DNA of 64,000 nt from Motacilla alba alba (Eukaryota; Chordata; Aves; Passeriformes; Motacillidae). Within the stretch, counting starts at the first letter, position 1, and the number at the start of each line of letters is the position of its first letter. A program made the translations under genes and the position numbers. The DNA is taken from assembly GCF_015832195.1 (NCBI RefSeq), contig NC_052017.1, positions 91,228,429-91,292,428 of the forward strand, given 5' to 3'. Under the pieces are notes generated by a model, which saw only the letters and a list, made by a program, of their open reading frames with translations, had not been told where the DNA came from and did no database searches. Positions 46,091 through 58,800 of the stretch are shown in pieces.

Positions 46091-46123
46091 AATAAAAAGT
46101 TTTGATTACTTTGTAATCAAAAA
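46091..46123 (+). terminator. Polyadenylation signal AATAAA with adjoining hairpin
   Basis: AATAAA at 46091-46096 is followed at once by a hairpin (TTTTGATTAC paired with GTAATCAAAA, 3-base loop). It is a possible distal 3' end of the zinc-finger gene. Confidence 0.4.
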
Positions 46124-46129
46124 CTCTTT

Positions 46130-48270
46130 CCCATATAAGGGTTATGAACAAGTCTCCACATTTTTTTTCTTAGTAAGATTAAAAATAATAATAAAAAGTC
46201 AATGCTGTCAGTCTCGTGCTGAGATGAGAAGTGCCTGGATTATAGCTGATTTAGGGAGCATAGAAGCTCAGCAAAGTTAGTAGACGTTAGGTATGTTTTG
46301 CAAATTTAGAGATATTTCCCAACAGGAAATATAAGCAGGCTCTGGCTAAGAGGCACTGATGTGGTGGCAAAAGTATCTTTTGTCTTTTATCCTGCCAGTA
46401 TGAGAATGAAATGAAAGCTGGCTTACACTGTCCTTCAGGCTCTTTTAACATGAACTTTTTTCCAACTAAACTAGTACTGGTTCTGACTGAATGTACGTGT
46501 CTATATATTAATGACTTCTACTTTTGTAGGAGGGTGAAAAAATGTTTTGAATGGTTATAGATTAATTTGCTTGGGAAAAACTATTTTTTAAAGGGATTAA
46601 AATTCACTTCCTGCTTGTGATGCTGGGTAGCATTCAGTGGTTCTAATTAAAGCTCTTCAGCTTTGCAGCCAAATACTGGTGTAATTGAGACATTCTGGGG
46701 CCAGATGGCAAATGAAGTTTTTAGTGTTAACTTACTTTTTTTTTTTGAGATCTGGATGGAATTTGAGAATCTTCATCTTGTGATGGTTTCACATCTTCAT
46801 ACCATGGAGTGCAAGATGCAGTAAAACTAAGGTAACAAAGAAAGCACCAACAAAATTTATGAGTTTTATTATATGAACAGACCCAGGAAGGAAAACTTTT
46901 CATAGAAAAATTAAAACACTGCGTTTTAAAGAAGCTCTGAGGAATTTCTGGGATGCATCTAAATCTGTTCTTATCAGAGGCAGAGATGGAACCAGAGTTC
47001 TTACAGTTCATTTATTCTGCATAGGAACAGTTTTAATGCCTGCTTAATGGAGGTGAACTTAATCAGTAAAAATTCTGAATTCTGAAAGTAAAAATAGAAA
47101 CATCTTTTTCCTGCTTGTTTTCAAGATGAAGAACAATCTTTGTATTAAAAAAACAAAATCAGAATATTTAGCTGTTGTAAATGGCCATCTCTGAGAAAGC
47201 TTCTTTTTCCTCTTACTATGGAATCATTCCAAGTGGAAACAAAGTTACAATAAAGCTGAAATAACTTGGGTTTGAGGTGGATTTTTTTGCTTGGGTGTAG
47301 GAGGAGCATGCTGAAAAAGGAGAGACCCCTAAATCTGTAGTACACTGACATATAATGGTTGAATGGTGTGCTGCAGAGCGCTGCTGTACCCCTCAGAGAC
47401 AGCTGAGAAACCTGAACTGGGTAAGAGTCATCAAGTGTATGCTCCTGGAAATGTTTTCAAAGAACACAGTCCAACATAGTCCATTCAGCTGTACAATTAT
47501 TTTTATTTTTTCCTTTCTCACTTGGTGCAAATAGAGGCTGAAGAGCATTGTATTATTTTATTCTTGTATCTGCCTCTGTTTTGTGATGGCTTAGTGTGTT
47601 CTTATACTAATGGAAAACTGTATATTTGTTCCAAAACACATGTTTTACCTGTGCCAGTATTGCACAGTAAGGGAAAAAAAGGCATTATCTTTATTCATAA
47701 TATTTAAACAATGCTGTTGGCTGGATTTAATATTATACATTTTTGGTTTCTCACCATAACAGCAAGGCAGACTTCTGAGGTAACTGGAGAACTAATAAAA
47801 GCTCAGCAGTAACAAAAATTAAACCAAGAGAAAATTTATTTTCTGTAAAGCTTCATCTAGGTTTTACATATTTTACTGAGACCAGAGAGCTTTGAGGAAT
47901 TATTTTTAACAAAAAGCTGCAGAACTCCTACTCCTCACAGAAGGCAGAAAGGGGAAGGGACAAGGGTGTTCACAGGTTAATTGATAAGAAATGAACAGTA
48001 CAGAGCATGCAACTGCAGAGTTACTGTCTCATGCGAATCGAGACATTGTTGTAGACTGGTGTGGAAACATCCTCATCTGTTTGAAGTTTGTTGCCTCCTG
48101 GGTCTCCCAGGGTTTTGCACTATCTTTCTGATGTGGGAATTCATTACCCCGTTGGAGCAGCAAGCTTTATGTGGGTACACACGTACAAAAGCGTGCAGCA
48201 TGCCTCGTGGTTTATATGTGAAATAGTAACAATAACCTCAAATGCCAGTGCTGAATCTGCAGTGCCTTCA
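46130..48270. other. Intergenic between the zinc-finger gene and TEX10
   Basis: AT-rich sequence with no recognised exon on either strand. It may include further 3' UTR. Confidence 0.5.
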
Positions 48271-48274
48271 CTGG

Positions 48275-48670
48275 AAGAATCACAGAATCATTTAGGTTGG
48301 AAAAGGCCTCAGATCAAGCCTAACCCATGACCCTACACCATCATGTGTACTAAACTGTGGCACTCCTGTCTTTCCTTAAATACCTGCGGGGATGGTGACT
48401 CCATCGCCTTCCTGGACAGTCCATTCCAATGTTCAACCCTTTTCAGAAGAGAAATTACTCCTGATCTCTAACCTAAACCACCCCTGACACATCTTAACAC
48501 TGTGTCCTCTCATCCTGTTGCTGATTGCCTGGGAGAAGAGGCTGACCCCCACCTGGCTACACTCTCCTTCCAAGGGTTATAGAGAGTGATAAAGCCCCCC
48601 TCCGCCCAGCCTCCTTTTCTCCAGGTTGAACCCAGCTGCCTCAGCTGCTCCTCACAGGACCTGTGCTGAT
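48275..48670 (-). mobile_element. CR1 LINE 3' end, minus orientation
   Basis: Starting from AATCACAGAATCATTTAGGT, the reverse complement of a CR1 tail, the blocks run on through CCTTCCTGGACAG and CTCATCCTGTTGCTGATTGC to TCTCCAGGTTGAACCCAGCT. Confidence 0.85.
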
Positions 48671-48744
48671 CTAGGTACTGGTTATTATTACTGCATTCTG
48701 CTGTGGTGCCCGAGCAGCCATGCTTCAGGGGCAGGGAGTACATC

Positions 48745-49085
48745 TTCCCAGAACCACAGAGTAAAACCAAGGCAGACGGGACCCACAGAAATCATCGAGT
48801 TCAGCTCCTGGCCGGGGGTATATCCTGCACAGGACACGCCAAGAGTCACACCATGTGCTTGTACAAACACTTCCTGAACTCAGGCTTGGCGCTGTGATCG
48901 CCGCCCTGGAGATCCTGTTCCAGTGCCCGCCTCCCTCGCCGTGAAGAACCTTTTTCTTGCCTCCACCCAAACCTCCCCTGACACAACTTGGGGCCGTTCC
49001 CTCGGCTCCTGCCCACTGCTCACTACAGAGAAGAGATCATTGCCTGCCCCTCCTCTTCCCCTCTCGAGGAAGATGCACACAAGCC
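48745..49085 (-). mobile_element. CR1 LINE fragment, minus orientation, next to the TEX10 CpG island
   Basis: A second CR1-like copy starts with CAGAACCACAGAGTAAAACC, then GACCCACAGAAATCATCGAG and GATCCTGTTCCAGTGCCCG, and ends near TCTCGAGGAAGATGCACAC. It is GC-shifted relative to the first copy. Confidence 0.65.
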
Positions 49086-49089
49086 GCCC

Positions 49090-49975
49090 TATCCCAGACG
49101 GAGCCGAAGTGTTCCCGCTGCTTTCCCGCCCGCAGGGGGACACCGGGGCCTCCCTGCCCGCAGGGGGCGCCAGCGCGCTCGGCCGCGGCGGAAGCGCGCG
49201 TCCCGCTGGCGCGCGGGGCGGGCGCTGGCGGCGCCGCTCACGTGGGCGGCCGCTTCCGGGCAGGCGCTCGGCGGGGGCGGAAGCGGGGCTGGCGCTGCCG
49301 CGCGCGTGGTTGGTGAGCGGGCGCGCGGGCGGCCGCGCGCGGGCGGAGCGGGAGGGGGCGGACGGGGAGGAGGATCGGGATCGGGATCCCGGGCCCGGCG
49401 CGGTCCCTCTCGCTCCGCATCCCCGCTCGCGGGGCCGCCGCGCTCGCCCGGCCCCTGCGCCGAGGGCCGCCCGCCTTTTGTGCGACCCGCCCTCCCCTCA
49501 CGTTCCTGCGCCGGGGAGGCGGCGGGAAAAGCGGGAGCCGCGGCGGCGCGGGCCGGGTGCCGCTCCCGGGGAAAGCGGCGGCATCGGCTCCGCCGCGCCC
49601 CGCCGCCCCTGCCCCACCTCCCCCGGCGGCTTCTCCTCGCCGCCTCGCCCGGCGCTCCCGGGGCCGAAGTCGCGGCCTCCCCGGCGGGCGGCGGGCCGGC
49701 TCTGACGCGCCTTTATTTGAACGCCTCGTAGAGCGACTGGAGCGGGGCGGAGGGAAGCGGCGTTCGGCGAGCGAGCCGAAGGATGTCCCGGGACGGCGAG
49801 GAAGGCGGCGTGACGGCCTAGAGCCGCGGGAGGAGCGGCCGCTGCGGCGCTCCGGTGCGGCGTGCGCGGCGCGGGTCGGGCGGTGCGGTGCGGTCCAGGC
49901 GGCGGCGGCGGGGGATGCGCTGCCGGCGCGGGAGCCGCGCGGAGGTGATCGCCTGTAAGTATCGCTGTGCTGTGC
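49090..49975 (+). promoter_or_regulatory. TEX10: CpG island / TEX10 promoter
   Basis: Dense CpG sequence with GGGCGG-type (Sp1-like) boxes and no TATA box, directly upstream of the untranslated first exon. Frames of up to 260 codons here arise from composition. Confidence 0.8.
49750..49954 (+). other. TEX10: TEX10 exon 1 (5' UTR; 5' boundary uncertain)
   Basis: The exon ends at the strong donor GCCT|gtaagt (49954/49955). The transcription start is a guess within the CpG island. It contains ATG 49915, opening a short upstream frame that closes at the splice junction. Confidence 0.55.
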
Positions 49976-50384
49976 CGGGAGAGAGCTCGCCCGGGGGGGA
50001 AATCCGTATCAGGTCGGAGGAGTCAGTTAGGGCGTGTGCCTTGCCTTCGGGTTTCTCAGGATTTTCCTGACTGAGCAAGGTTGTGAGGTTCCCGAAGGAT
50101 GCCGCTTGAGAGCTGCGAGGGAGTGAAACCGGAATCATTTGGTTGGAAAAGAGTTCCAAGATCATCGGGTCCTACCTGTAGCTGAATATTTTTTCTGAGC
50201 CTGAGGTGAGGGTGTCTAAGTGACAGCTGAAGTGATGTCTGAAAAGAGCTGCATGCTGCTTTATGTTTAAGGAAGCCTGCCTCTATTGGACGTTGTTTTA
50301 ATGTTTTGGGTTGTAAAACCGTGTTAGTGCTTAACTGTTAGGTGCACTTAGCTCAGTCTTACTGGAGGAGAGCCAGGTGAAAAT

Positions 50385-50785
50385 ACACAGAATCACAGAT
50401 TAGTTAGGGTTGGAAGGGACTTCTGGAAATCATTTAGTCCAGCCCACTTGCCAAGACAGTATAACCTAAAGCAGGTGACATAGGAATGCATCCAGGTGGG
50501 TTGGATTGTCTCCTGAGACCTTCTTGGGCAGCCTGTTCCAGTGCTCTTATGCCCTTAGAGTAAAGAATTTCTTCTTCATGTTGAGGTGGAATTTCTTATG
50601 TTTTGGTGTATGGCCATTGTTCCTCATCCTGTTGCTGAGCACCACTGAAAACACTCTGGCACCATCCTCTTGGCACCCATCTTGGAGAAATTTAGATGCA
50701 ATAATGAAATTCCCACTTGGTCTTCTCCAGACTAAACAGCTTCCCAGGCCCAGCTTCCACAGTCTCTCCTCGCAAAACGCAGTTT
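50385..50785 (-). mobile_element. CR1 LINE 3' end, minus orientation, in TEX10 intron 1
   Basis: Blocks include AATCACAGATTAGTTAGGGT, GGGCAGCCTGTTCCAGTGCT, AAGAATTTCTTCTTCATGTT and CTTCTCCAGACTAAACAGC, in CR1 order. A 105-codon plus-strand frame over it is not a gene. Confidence 0.85.
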
Positions 50786-51846
50786 GTGTCAAAGGCAGTT
50801 GTTTCAGCAAGAAGTTTCATTGAAATGGTTACATAATTTCATCAGCTGTAGACAGTTTTGCCTGATGTCTTATTATGTAGCCACTGCGGTGTTTACATCC
50901 TTGTATTTTGTAGGGATTTTATCTTTAGGTACAGCATGGTACATATGAATTGGAAACAGATAGGCTTAGATTACCAGTTCTTCCCAGAATATTTATTGTG
51001 AGGTAAGCTGTGCTGCTTTTAGTAGAAGAAAGGATATTTTACAAGCCTCCTCCTTTAAAAGACCATAATTGACTCTGTTCACTTGTGTGCACACCTGTAT
51101 TGCAGAGTTTTTATGCTGATTGGGAGCCAGACATCTACTCTGGTAAAAGCAAACCTTGTAAGTGGAAATAACTTCTACGTCAAAAGCTTCTAGCTATTTC
51201 TATATATCAAGTGGTGAAATTCTTGGAATTCTTTCCTAAAAAGATGCATATGGTAAAAATCAAACTTTTATAAAGCCATGGTTGTTATAGTTAGACACTA
51301 AAGGACCTTTTTCTTTTGGCACCAGGCTTCAAGATTTTTAAAAGCCTTTTGAGTTGATAGGTTACTTATGCCAAATTTGTACTTCAGTTAAAGTGGTCTT
51401 GCATATAATTTTTTTAACCTAGTGTGTGAAAAGCAGAAATTAAATTGTAGTCAAATGTTGGTGTAATCAGTTGTTTAAATTGTTTTAAAATAGTAGAAAA
51501 TGATACTTTGTTTTAAAACAGTCCTTAATGATTATCCTGTTGATGTATATATGAAATATTCTAGTACAGCACAAATTTCAGCTTGAAGTCCATTGGGAAG
51601 ATTAACTGTAGGAATGATGATCACATCCAGCTGAAGAGAATCATTGTTTGGATATATTATTTAGAAATTTCTGGGTTTAGTCTGTTGTATTGTTGGGCTT
51701 TTTGGCTTGGGTTTTTCTTGATTCAGTTTTTTTTTTTGTTTTTTTTTTGTGGGGAAAGTGGATGGTGGTTTGTTTGGGGTTTTCTTAATAGGATTAAATA
51801 AAGCAATCTGTGGTGTAGTGATTGCTGGGGCCTTTTCAGTGTGTTC

Positions 51847-51875
51847 TTTTTTTCTTTTTTTTTTTTTTTTTTTTT
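51847..51875. repeat. Poly-T tract
   Basis: About 29 bases of T with one C, in TEX10 intron 1. Confidence 0.9.
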
Positions 51876-52652
51876 GACTTGGTAGAAGTAAGTGTCCTTC
51901 AGTATCAGAACAGATAGAACAAAACCAAAAAGCTGTTAAGAAACTTACGGGGGTTTTAATTTATTTTGGTTGTTGTACCTCTATTCCAGTATGTTTGTGC
52001 AGCTTACAAGTTTAGTGGCTCAGATATCTCATTTCTTATGCCTTATTAAAAATGTCTTTGTTTTCCTTTTTTTTTAGTTGTAGTTGCCCGTTTGACCTTT
52101 TCTTTCCCCCTACTTTGAGTTACACTGAAAATACCAGTCTGTTCGTTTAAATATAAGTTTTCTGAGGGGTTTTGTGTCCTTCTATTGGTGAAGGCCTGTT
52201 TAAAGCTGTGGTTGTACATGTGCAGGCTGTGTGCTGCTCGCCATGGACTTGGTGAGCAATGTACAGTTGAAAGTGGTTCGCTGAGCTCCTCGGCTTGACA
52301 AGAGTTGAGTATGGAAAAAGTTGCTTTGTTGGCAGGAACTTTTTAAAACAAAACCAAATCAGCAACTTAACTCTTGATAAAGCAGTGGCAGATGCAGATA
52401 TCTGGATGCTTTTTAATAAAAAAAAGCAAAGGCGGCCAAAGGAGCAGCAGAATGTTTTCTGGACACTGGAAGAGCAGCTGCATGGAATCAGGCTGCTTGT
52501 CTGTTTAGTCTAGCATTTTGTCGCAGGAGTGCACACTCGTTTATGCATAGACAAAAGAATGAAAACAGTAGCTGTTGTTAGGAGGTTGCTGCTCTTCGGT
52601 GGAAAAACTACTTTTGTTGTGTATTTAATAAAATTAAATTCTCTTTTTGCAG

Positions 52653-52841
52653 AGAATCAGAATGACTAAAAAAAGGAAACGTCAGGAGGATTTCCAGAAA
52701 GTGAAATTAAAAGTTGGGAAAAAAAAGCCTAAACTAGAGAATGCAACTGATACTACCTTCAAAACAAAGGCCATACAAATTCCTGAGCAGCTTAAAGAAG
52801 ATGGAGTGCTTCCTACACAAAATAGAAAACTTAACATAAAG
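52653..52841 (+). CDS. TEX10: TEX10 exon 2 (start codon)
   Basis: Borders are ttttgcag|AGAA and ATAAAG|gtatac. Nine bases of 5' UTR are followed by ATG 52662-52664 and codons 1-60. Confidence 0.92.
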
Positions 52842-55800
52842 GTATACTGTGAAATTACCTTCTGAAATTACAGAAAAATTGCTTGCCTTTTATCTAGGTT
52901 GATGATATTTACTGCAATTTGGGAAAAAACATTTATTTTAAAAAAATGCAGCTGGCTATCTGAATGCAGCCTCGTATTTGAACAATCTTGTATTTCTCTG
53001 CAGGGTGGATTTGTTTTACTTCCTTTGTGTCATCTTCTGTCTCTTGCAGCTCTGTGCTTAATCGGAGGAAAGCTATTCAGGCTGAGGTTTTGTAGTTCTG
53101 CTTTTGAGAACAAGAGTGAGAGGACTTTCCCTTGGTCATCCCTCTGTTGAGTCAGTGCGGTTGTCCATAAACTTAAGAAGGAGACCTAAGGACAAGTCAT
53201 TATATTTTGGTTTTCCTATCATCGACTTCTGATTATTTGTTTATTGTTGTGCTATAAAATGCATACCATGTTCATTCTAAACTCATTTTGCTATTGTGAA
53301 CAGCAGTACATTGTAAGAATAGTCTGTATTTTTAAGTGTATAGGAAAAAATGTGCAGAAAATACATGGAGGAAGTTTAACAGTTTAAAATAGTAATGATG
53401 GCAAGTGTATATGTTTGTTTCCTTTTAGGATCTGCTCTCACAGATGCATCACTATAGTCCTGGGGTTAAGCATAATGCACTTCTTGGACTCAAAGAACTC
53501 CTGTCTCAGTATCCCTTTGTAATTGATGCACACCTTTCCAGTATAATAAGTGAGGTGGCAGCTGTGTTTACAGACAAAGATTCCAGTGTCAGAGGAGCAG
53601 CTGTTCACCTGCTGCAGTTCTTGGCTTCAAAAATAAGAGCGGAACAGATTGCTCCATTTTTTCCTTTGGTAAGTGCCCATCTCTCTAGTGCCATGACTCA
53701 TATCAGTGAGGGAATTCAGGAAGATTCATTGAAAGTCTTGGACGTTCTATTGGAAGCATACCCAGCTCTTCTTACAGACCGCAGCATTATATTGTTGAAG
53801 AATTTTGTAGAGCTTATTTCTCACCAGCAACTCTCAAAAAGACTGAAAAGCAGGGACAAACTTTCGTGGATGCTCTCTGTTAACCCAAATCGCCGAGTAA
53901 CTTCTCAGCAGTGGAGGTTAAATGTACTTACCAGGCTCAAGAAGTTTCTCCAAGCAGTGGTAGATGGATCCAGTGATACAGAGGATGAAGGGCTCCAAGA
54001 GCAGAAGGACAACTCTCATTCTGTGAGGAACCCAGTATGTATTAGTTGGAAGCTCCATGCAAATAATCAGCAACATATACAACTGTTTGAAAGTGGTGGC
54101 TTACGACCAAAGATCAACTCATCATTTAGACTGAGGTGAGAAAATGTTAACTAGTTTGGGAATTAACGTCAACTGTGTGATCCCAATTTAATTTTTTTTG
54201 TGGGATTGTCCCTTAGCCATATTTTAGGACGCTTAGTGTAATGTGTAGTCTTACTACAGAGGCTTGAAAATACAGAAATATTTAGCAGATAACTGTGTTG
54301 TGTGAATATCAAGAACCTTTATAACATAAAAGTCTTTATTTTATGTTATTAATGATAATTTTGGATTACCAGCTCTGTTGGGATATTTTTGGAATGCAAA
54401 CTGACAACTTCTTGCAGGATGTCTAACAGACCTAGGGACAAGTAGGCAAATTTCTTTATGTGAAATATAAGCTTGTTTGTGATAATGAATTTTACTGAAA
54501 TTTTGTGCTTTTACCTTCAAGAGTCTATCAAAAGCTCAAGAGTCTGTTATCTTTGACTGTAGCTCCTTTTAAAAAGGACAGCAGGATGAGATGTGTCTGG
54601 TGGTATGTTCTGCTGAGTTTCCAATTCTAGATATTTTAATCACTTCACCACTTTATATATTCACTGTGGATGAAAGATGTCTCGGCTGAGACATGCTGTT
54701 GAATATGAAAGGAGGTGTAGTGTGCTTAGTCACAGAGAGGTTTGTGTGGGTTTCAGTAGTACTCTAAACAGATGTGAGCTGAAGTTAAGAGAGAAATAAA
54801 CAGCTGTTTTGATTTCTCTTCCCCTCTCTGATTCACCCACTAGAGCTGAACCTCCCACCACGCTTTACGGTGCTTTTCAAACATTGGTGTCCCCATATGC
54901 ATTACTATGGATGTTACATACCTGCTGGCAGGAGCCTTGGAATGATAACTTGAAAAATGGAAGCAGTTTAGCTGTTGCACAGCTCTGTTCCCTGTAGAGA
55001 CCAAGGTGGTTTGAAGAAAAACCACAATCCTTATTTTACTGCTGGAGAAGACAAAATAAGAGGTATAAAGCAGTTATACCAAATTCATCTAGGAAGTCAG
55101 TGGCAAAAAGGGGTATTAAACCCACTGCCTGCTCCATTACTATGTATGTCTTATATCTTTGAAGGAATGAAGGACAGAAGAAGAGGTGTTCTCTCTGAAT
55201 ACCCAGGTTGACCTGAATTGGCAGGTGCTTTTCATCTTTGTCAGGGAGAGACATCCATTCCTGCTCTCCTAGGCTTCCTCTTTGGAGGTAGCATATTACT
55301 TGTAGTAGGTATAGGACATGTATTAAGTTAAGTAAGAAGGTCAGCTTTTTCTCTCCTAAGAGAGGTTGTCAGCATAAGTGTTCAGTCATGACTAGCAGTA
55401 TCTGCTGCAGGTAAAATTTTGGCTGGCAACTAGGCTGGTGATGCCCCCTTGAGGCAGGGGAAGGGTTCAGCTCTGAGCACAGAACAGTCCTGTTGAGTTC
55501 CTCTTTGCAGTCAGAAGCACACAGTTGTGGACCGCTGTGTATCAGAGGATGCTTGTATTGTGCCCTGGGTGATATGCAGTGTGTGATGTACCAGGCTGTG
55601 TAATAGCTGAAGATGCATTGTATCCAAGGTCTAGGAAAATAAACTTTACATCTGGTGTCACCTGAGTTGGATTCCGCTTTTCTGAGGAGCTAGATTTTGG
55701 TGGAACATCGTGATGTGCTTCTGGTTATAAATACTTACAAAAAGATGTTTGCAAGCATGAGGAGGAGCCAGAAGAATAGAAGGAAACATGGCTAGAATCC

Positions 55801-58800
55801 AAGGCGAGATTGGCAAAGCAAGCTGATGGCAGCAGAACAGAAGAATAGAAAGGGAAGGATCATCTGCTGAAGGTACTAAAATGTTCTCATTTTATTGCAT
55901 TTGTGCATATTTTTGGTGTATTTGTTTTTCACAAGGGTACATCTTGTTTCAGTGACTATGTGTGAAGTTCCAGTAGTGAAGAGTTGTGGTGGTGGTTTTT
56001 GTATTGGCCACTGAAAAAATTTCTAATAATCTCAAGGTGTTTAATTCTGTCACTTCCAGTCCCAATTGTTGCCTTTTACAGGCATTCCCAGGCCTCTGCT
56101 ATGGCCACTACTGCAAGGACTGAAATGAGTTGTAGTAAGAGGTGCAATACTCAGTGTGTGTGTGTTTAAAGTCAAATAGTCAAGTCTATGACTAGCTAAT
56201 GATAATGAGTTGACCAAACCATGAGTAATTATTTGCAGAGTGTGTTTGTATTGGTGGTCTTGTCACTAATACTGCAAGTAAGTTTCAACTTTGTTCTTCC
56301 AAACAGCATAATAGCATACTAAATTTTTTAAGTTCCTCTATCTATTTTATCTTGCAAGCTCATTGGACAGGGCTGATGTATCAATGATAACCTAGTGATT
56401 ATGGAATAAGATTTTCTGAATCAGTTTGCAGTATTACTGTTTATTTAAAAGGATAGATTCTGAGCTTGAAATGCTGGATGATTCAATGATGCAAATCTTA
56501 AGACTTCATTATCTTCTGTTGTGTGGTAGATCTTCCTATTGTGTGTAAATTAAAAATTGCCATGTATTAGAAAACTGTTAAAATGCATTTTCTGCATTAT
56601 GTGCTGACTGTGCTGCTTTTTGCATCAAACTCATTTCAGGTGTGGAGAAACAGAAAGCCTTCACAACTCAAGTGTGGTGGTACCAAGGCGTGTGATTTTT
56701 TTGTTGTTGTTTTTTTGACTGGAAGAGAAACAGTTGAGCTTCAGATTCGGCTGAGAGTGTTCAATATGAAGTTGCAGAGAAAAGCAAAAATGACTTGAGA
56801 AACTGAAATGGAAGATGAAGCATAGCCAATAAATATGTAAATGTGCATCAAAGAGAAATGGAGAATGCAGTTCACTTGGTGTGCTGTGTGTTGGCTGCAT
56901 TTGCAGTGCACACAGAAAAGGAGGACAAGTAACCTGGCTTAAACTGCAAGCCATGAAAACTTAACTTCCAAAGACTTTTCCTGGTTTAAAGAACAGCAAG
57001 TTATTTCCTTGTTTTCTATTTCTTTTACGCTTCCTTGATTTCCCTTTGCTGAATTTCTGTTGTCTTCTTACTGTCAAATGGCAGATATTTACACAATTTT
57101 TGTTTGTTTGGTCCTGCTGTATAAAAGTACTGGCATTTTAAAGAAAAATGGCAGCTTAGGGGGTACACAAATACCTTGCAGCACCTTCAATAGTATTTCA
57201 TTCTGATATAAAGGTGATATGCTTTGCAGTGTTTCTAAAAGTCACCCTACCACTCAAGGGTAGTGATAACAGATATGTGACAGTGCAATTGCCATCAAAC
57301 CTGCCCAGGTCAAGTGAACCTGTATTGTTAAGGATACTGTACTAATCAAATAAATGCTGGACAGATTGCTGTAATACTTTGTCATCATCTGTTACTGGCA
57401 CCTAAAAAATATTTTACACTTTTATTGTTAGCCTTGAATATGGGAAGAATCTTACCTTAAAGGATAGGGGCTTCTTCTGCAGGGGTACATAAAAGCTATG
57501 CTAAGTATTCTTACCCCACTGCTTTCAGCAGCTGGGAGGAGTACCCCTTTTGGCATGAATTCTTCCTTTTTCCATTCCTTGTTTCAGAAAAGTACTGAAA
57601 TAGTTGTATGTGTGTTATACTTCTGTAGAAATCTTCCAGTGTGGATTACCAGCTCCTCAGGTTTCATGCACTATTCACTTTTTAATTGGGAAATTTTTGT
57701 GTTCCTTAAATAAATTACTGGAATTCCAGAATTCTGCTGTAAAATCAGGTATTCTTTAGAAAAGATATTACTAAAGACTACTACTTAAGAACTATTCCAG
57801 CCAATTACTGAAATTTCAGACTCTCATCTGAGAGGATAATCCTGTCACAGCATAGCATTTACAGGACAACCTCACTTTTTCAATGAGATTATAGTCTTGG
57901 TATCAACAGGCTTTAGAATTCATTGTGATTGTAACTGAAAGATGGGATTTTTCTGCTGTATTTGAGATGACTGAGAATTAAAAAGTCTAAAATAGAACTA
58001 TTCACCTTGAGCTCTTTCTAGTCTGAAAGAAGCCAGTGTCTACTGCAGTGCCTGCACTAAGGAAAGGAAATAAGGCAAAAAAATGAACAAATAAACCAAA
58101 TTATGTTTATTGGATATGCTGGTTGCTGCAGTTAAAGCTAAGCTTTATAAAATTTTAATATGTTTGATAATTGTAGTAAGTAAAAGTAAAGCAAGTTTTC
58201 TTTCTTATGATCAGTTATCTTTCCACTTATTCCTTTTATTTTGTGGTGGAGATCTAAATTCTCTCCCCTATCTTGCCTTCATTGAAAAATAACTTGTATT
58301 TGTCTCACACTTTGTTTTTATTACTTCTCCCTGTTCCTTTTACGCGTCATTAATACCTGGGTTTTGGTTTAGTAATTTTCTTGATACACTGATATCAACT
58401 AGAGAGGAATGGCAGAATAAAATTACTATTATTTGTATTGTAGATGATGGCAACAGCATGTAGCTAGAGGATATAACTAATAGAAGATATAACTAATTTG
58501 ATAATTTAGAAGAGACTAGGGAAAACTGCTTTCCATCTTCAGTATGAAATTAAAATACTTGTCAACAAAACTTCTGCAGGTCTGTTGAAAGTTTTTCAGT
58601 TCCTATTTTGAGTGTATATGTAAAGAAAAATGACTTTGAGATCATCACTGAAATAGAAGGGAGTTTAGCAGGAGGCTCAGTGTGCTAATGTTATGTATGT
58701 TAGGAAATTAGAATTTCGATAGGAATTCTCTGCTATGAATTAGGAAATAAAATTGTAATGGAAAACAATTTTACAAATGATTCACTGAAACTGTAATTTC

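Noticed and set aside
48923..49731. Long plus-strand frames over the TEX10 promoter
   Set aside because: Compositional frames across a CR1 fragment and CpG island; TEX10 starts in exon 2 at a well-conserved N-terminus.
50506..50823. 105-codon plus-strand frame
   Set aside because: It is the complement of a CR1 LINE tail.
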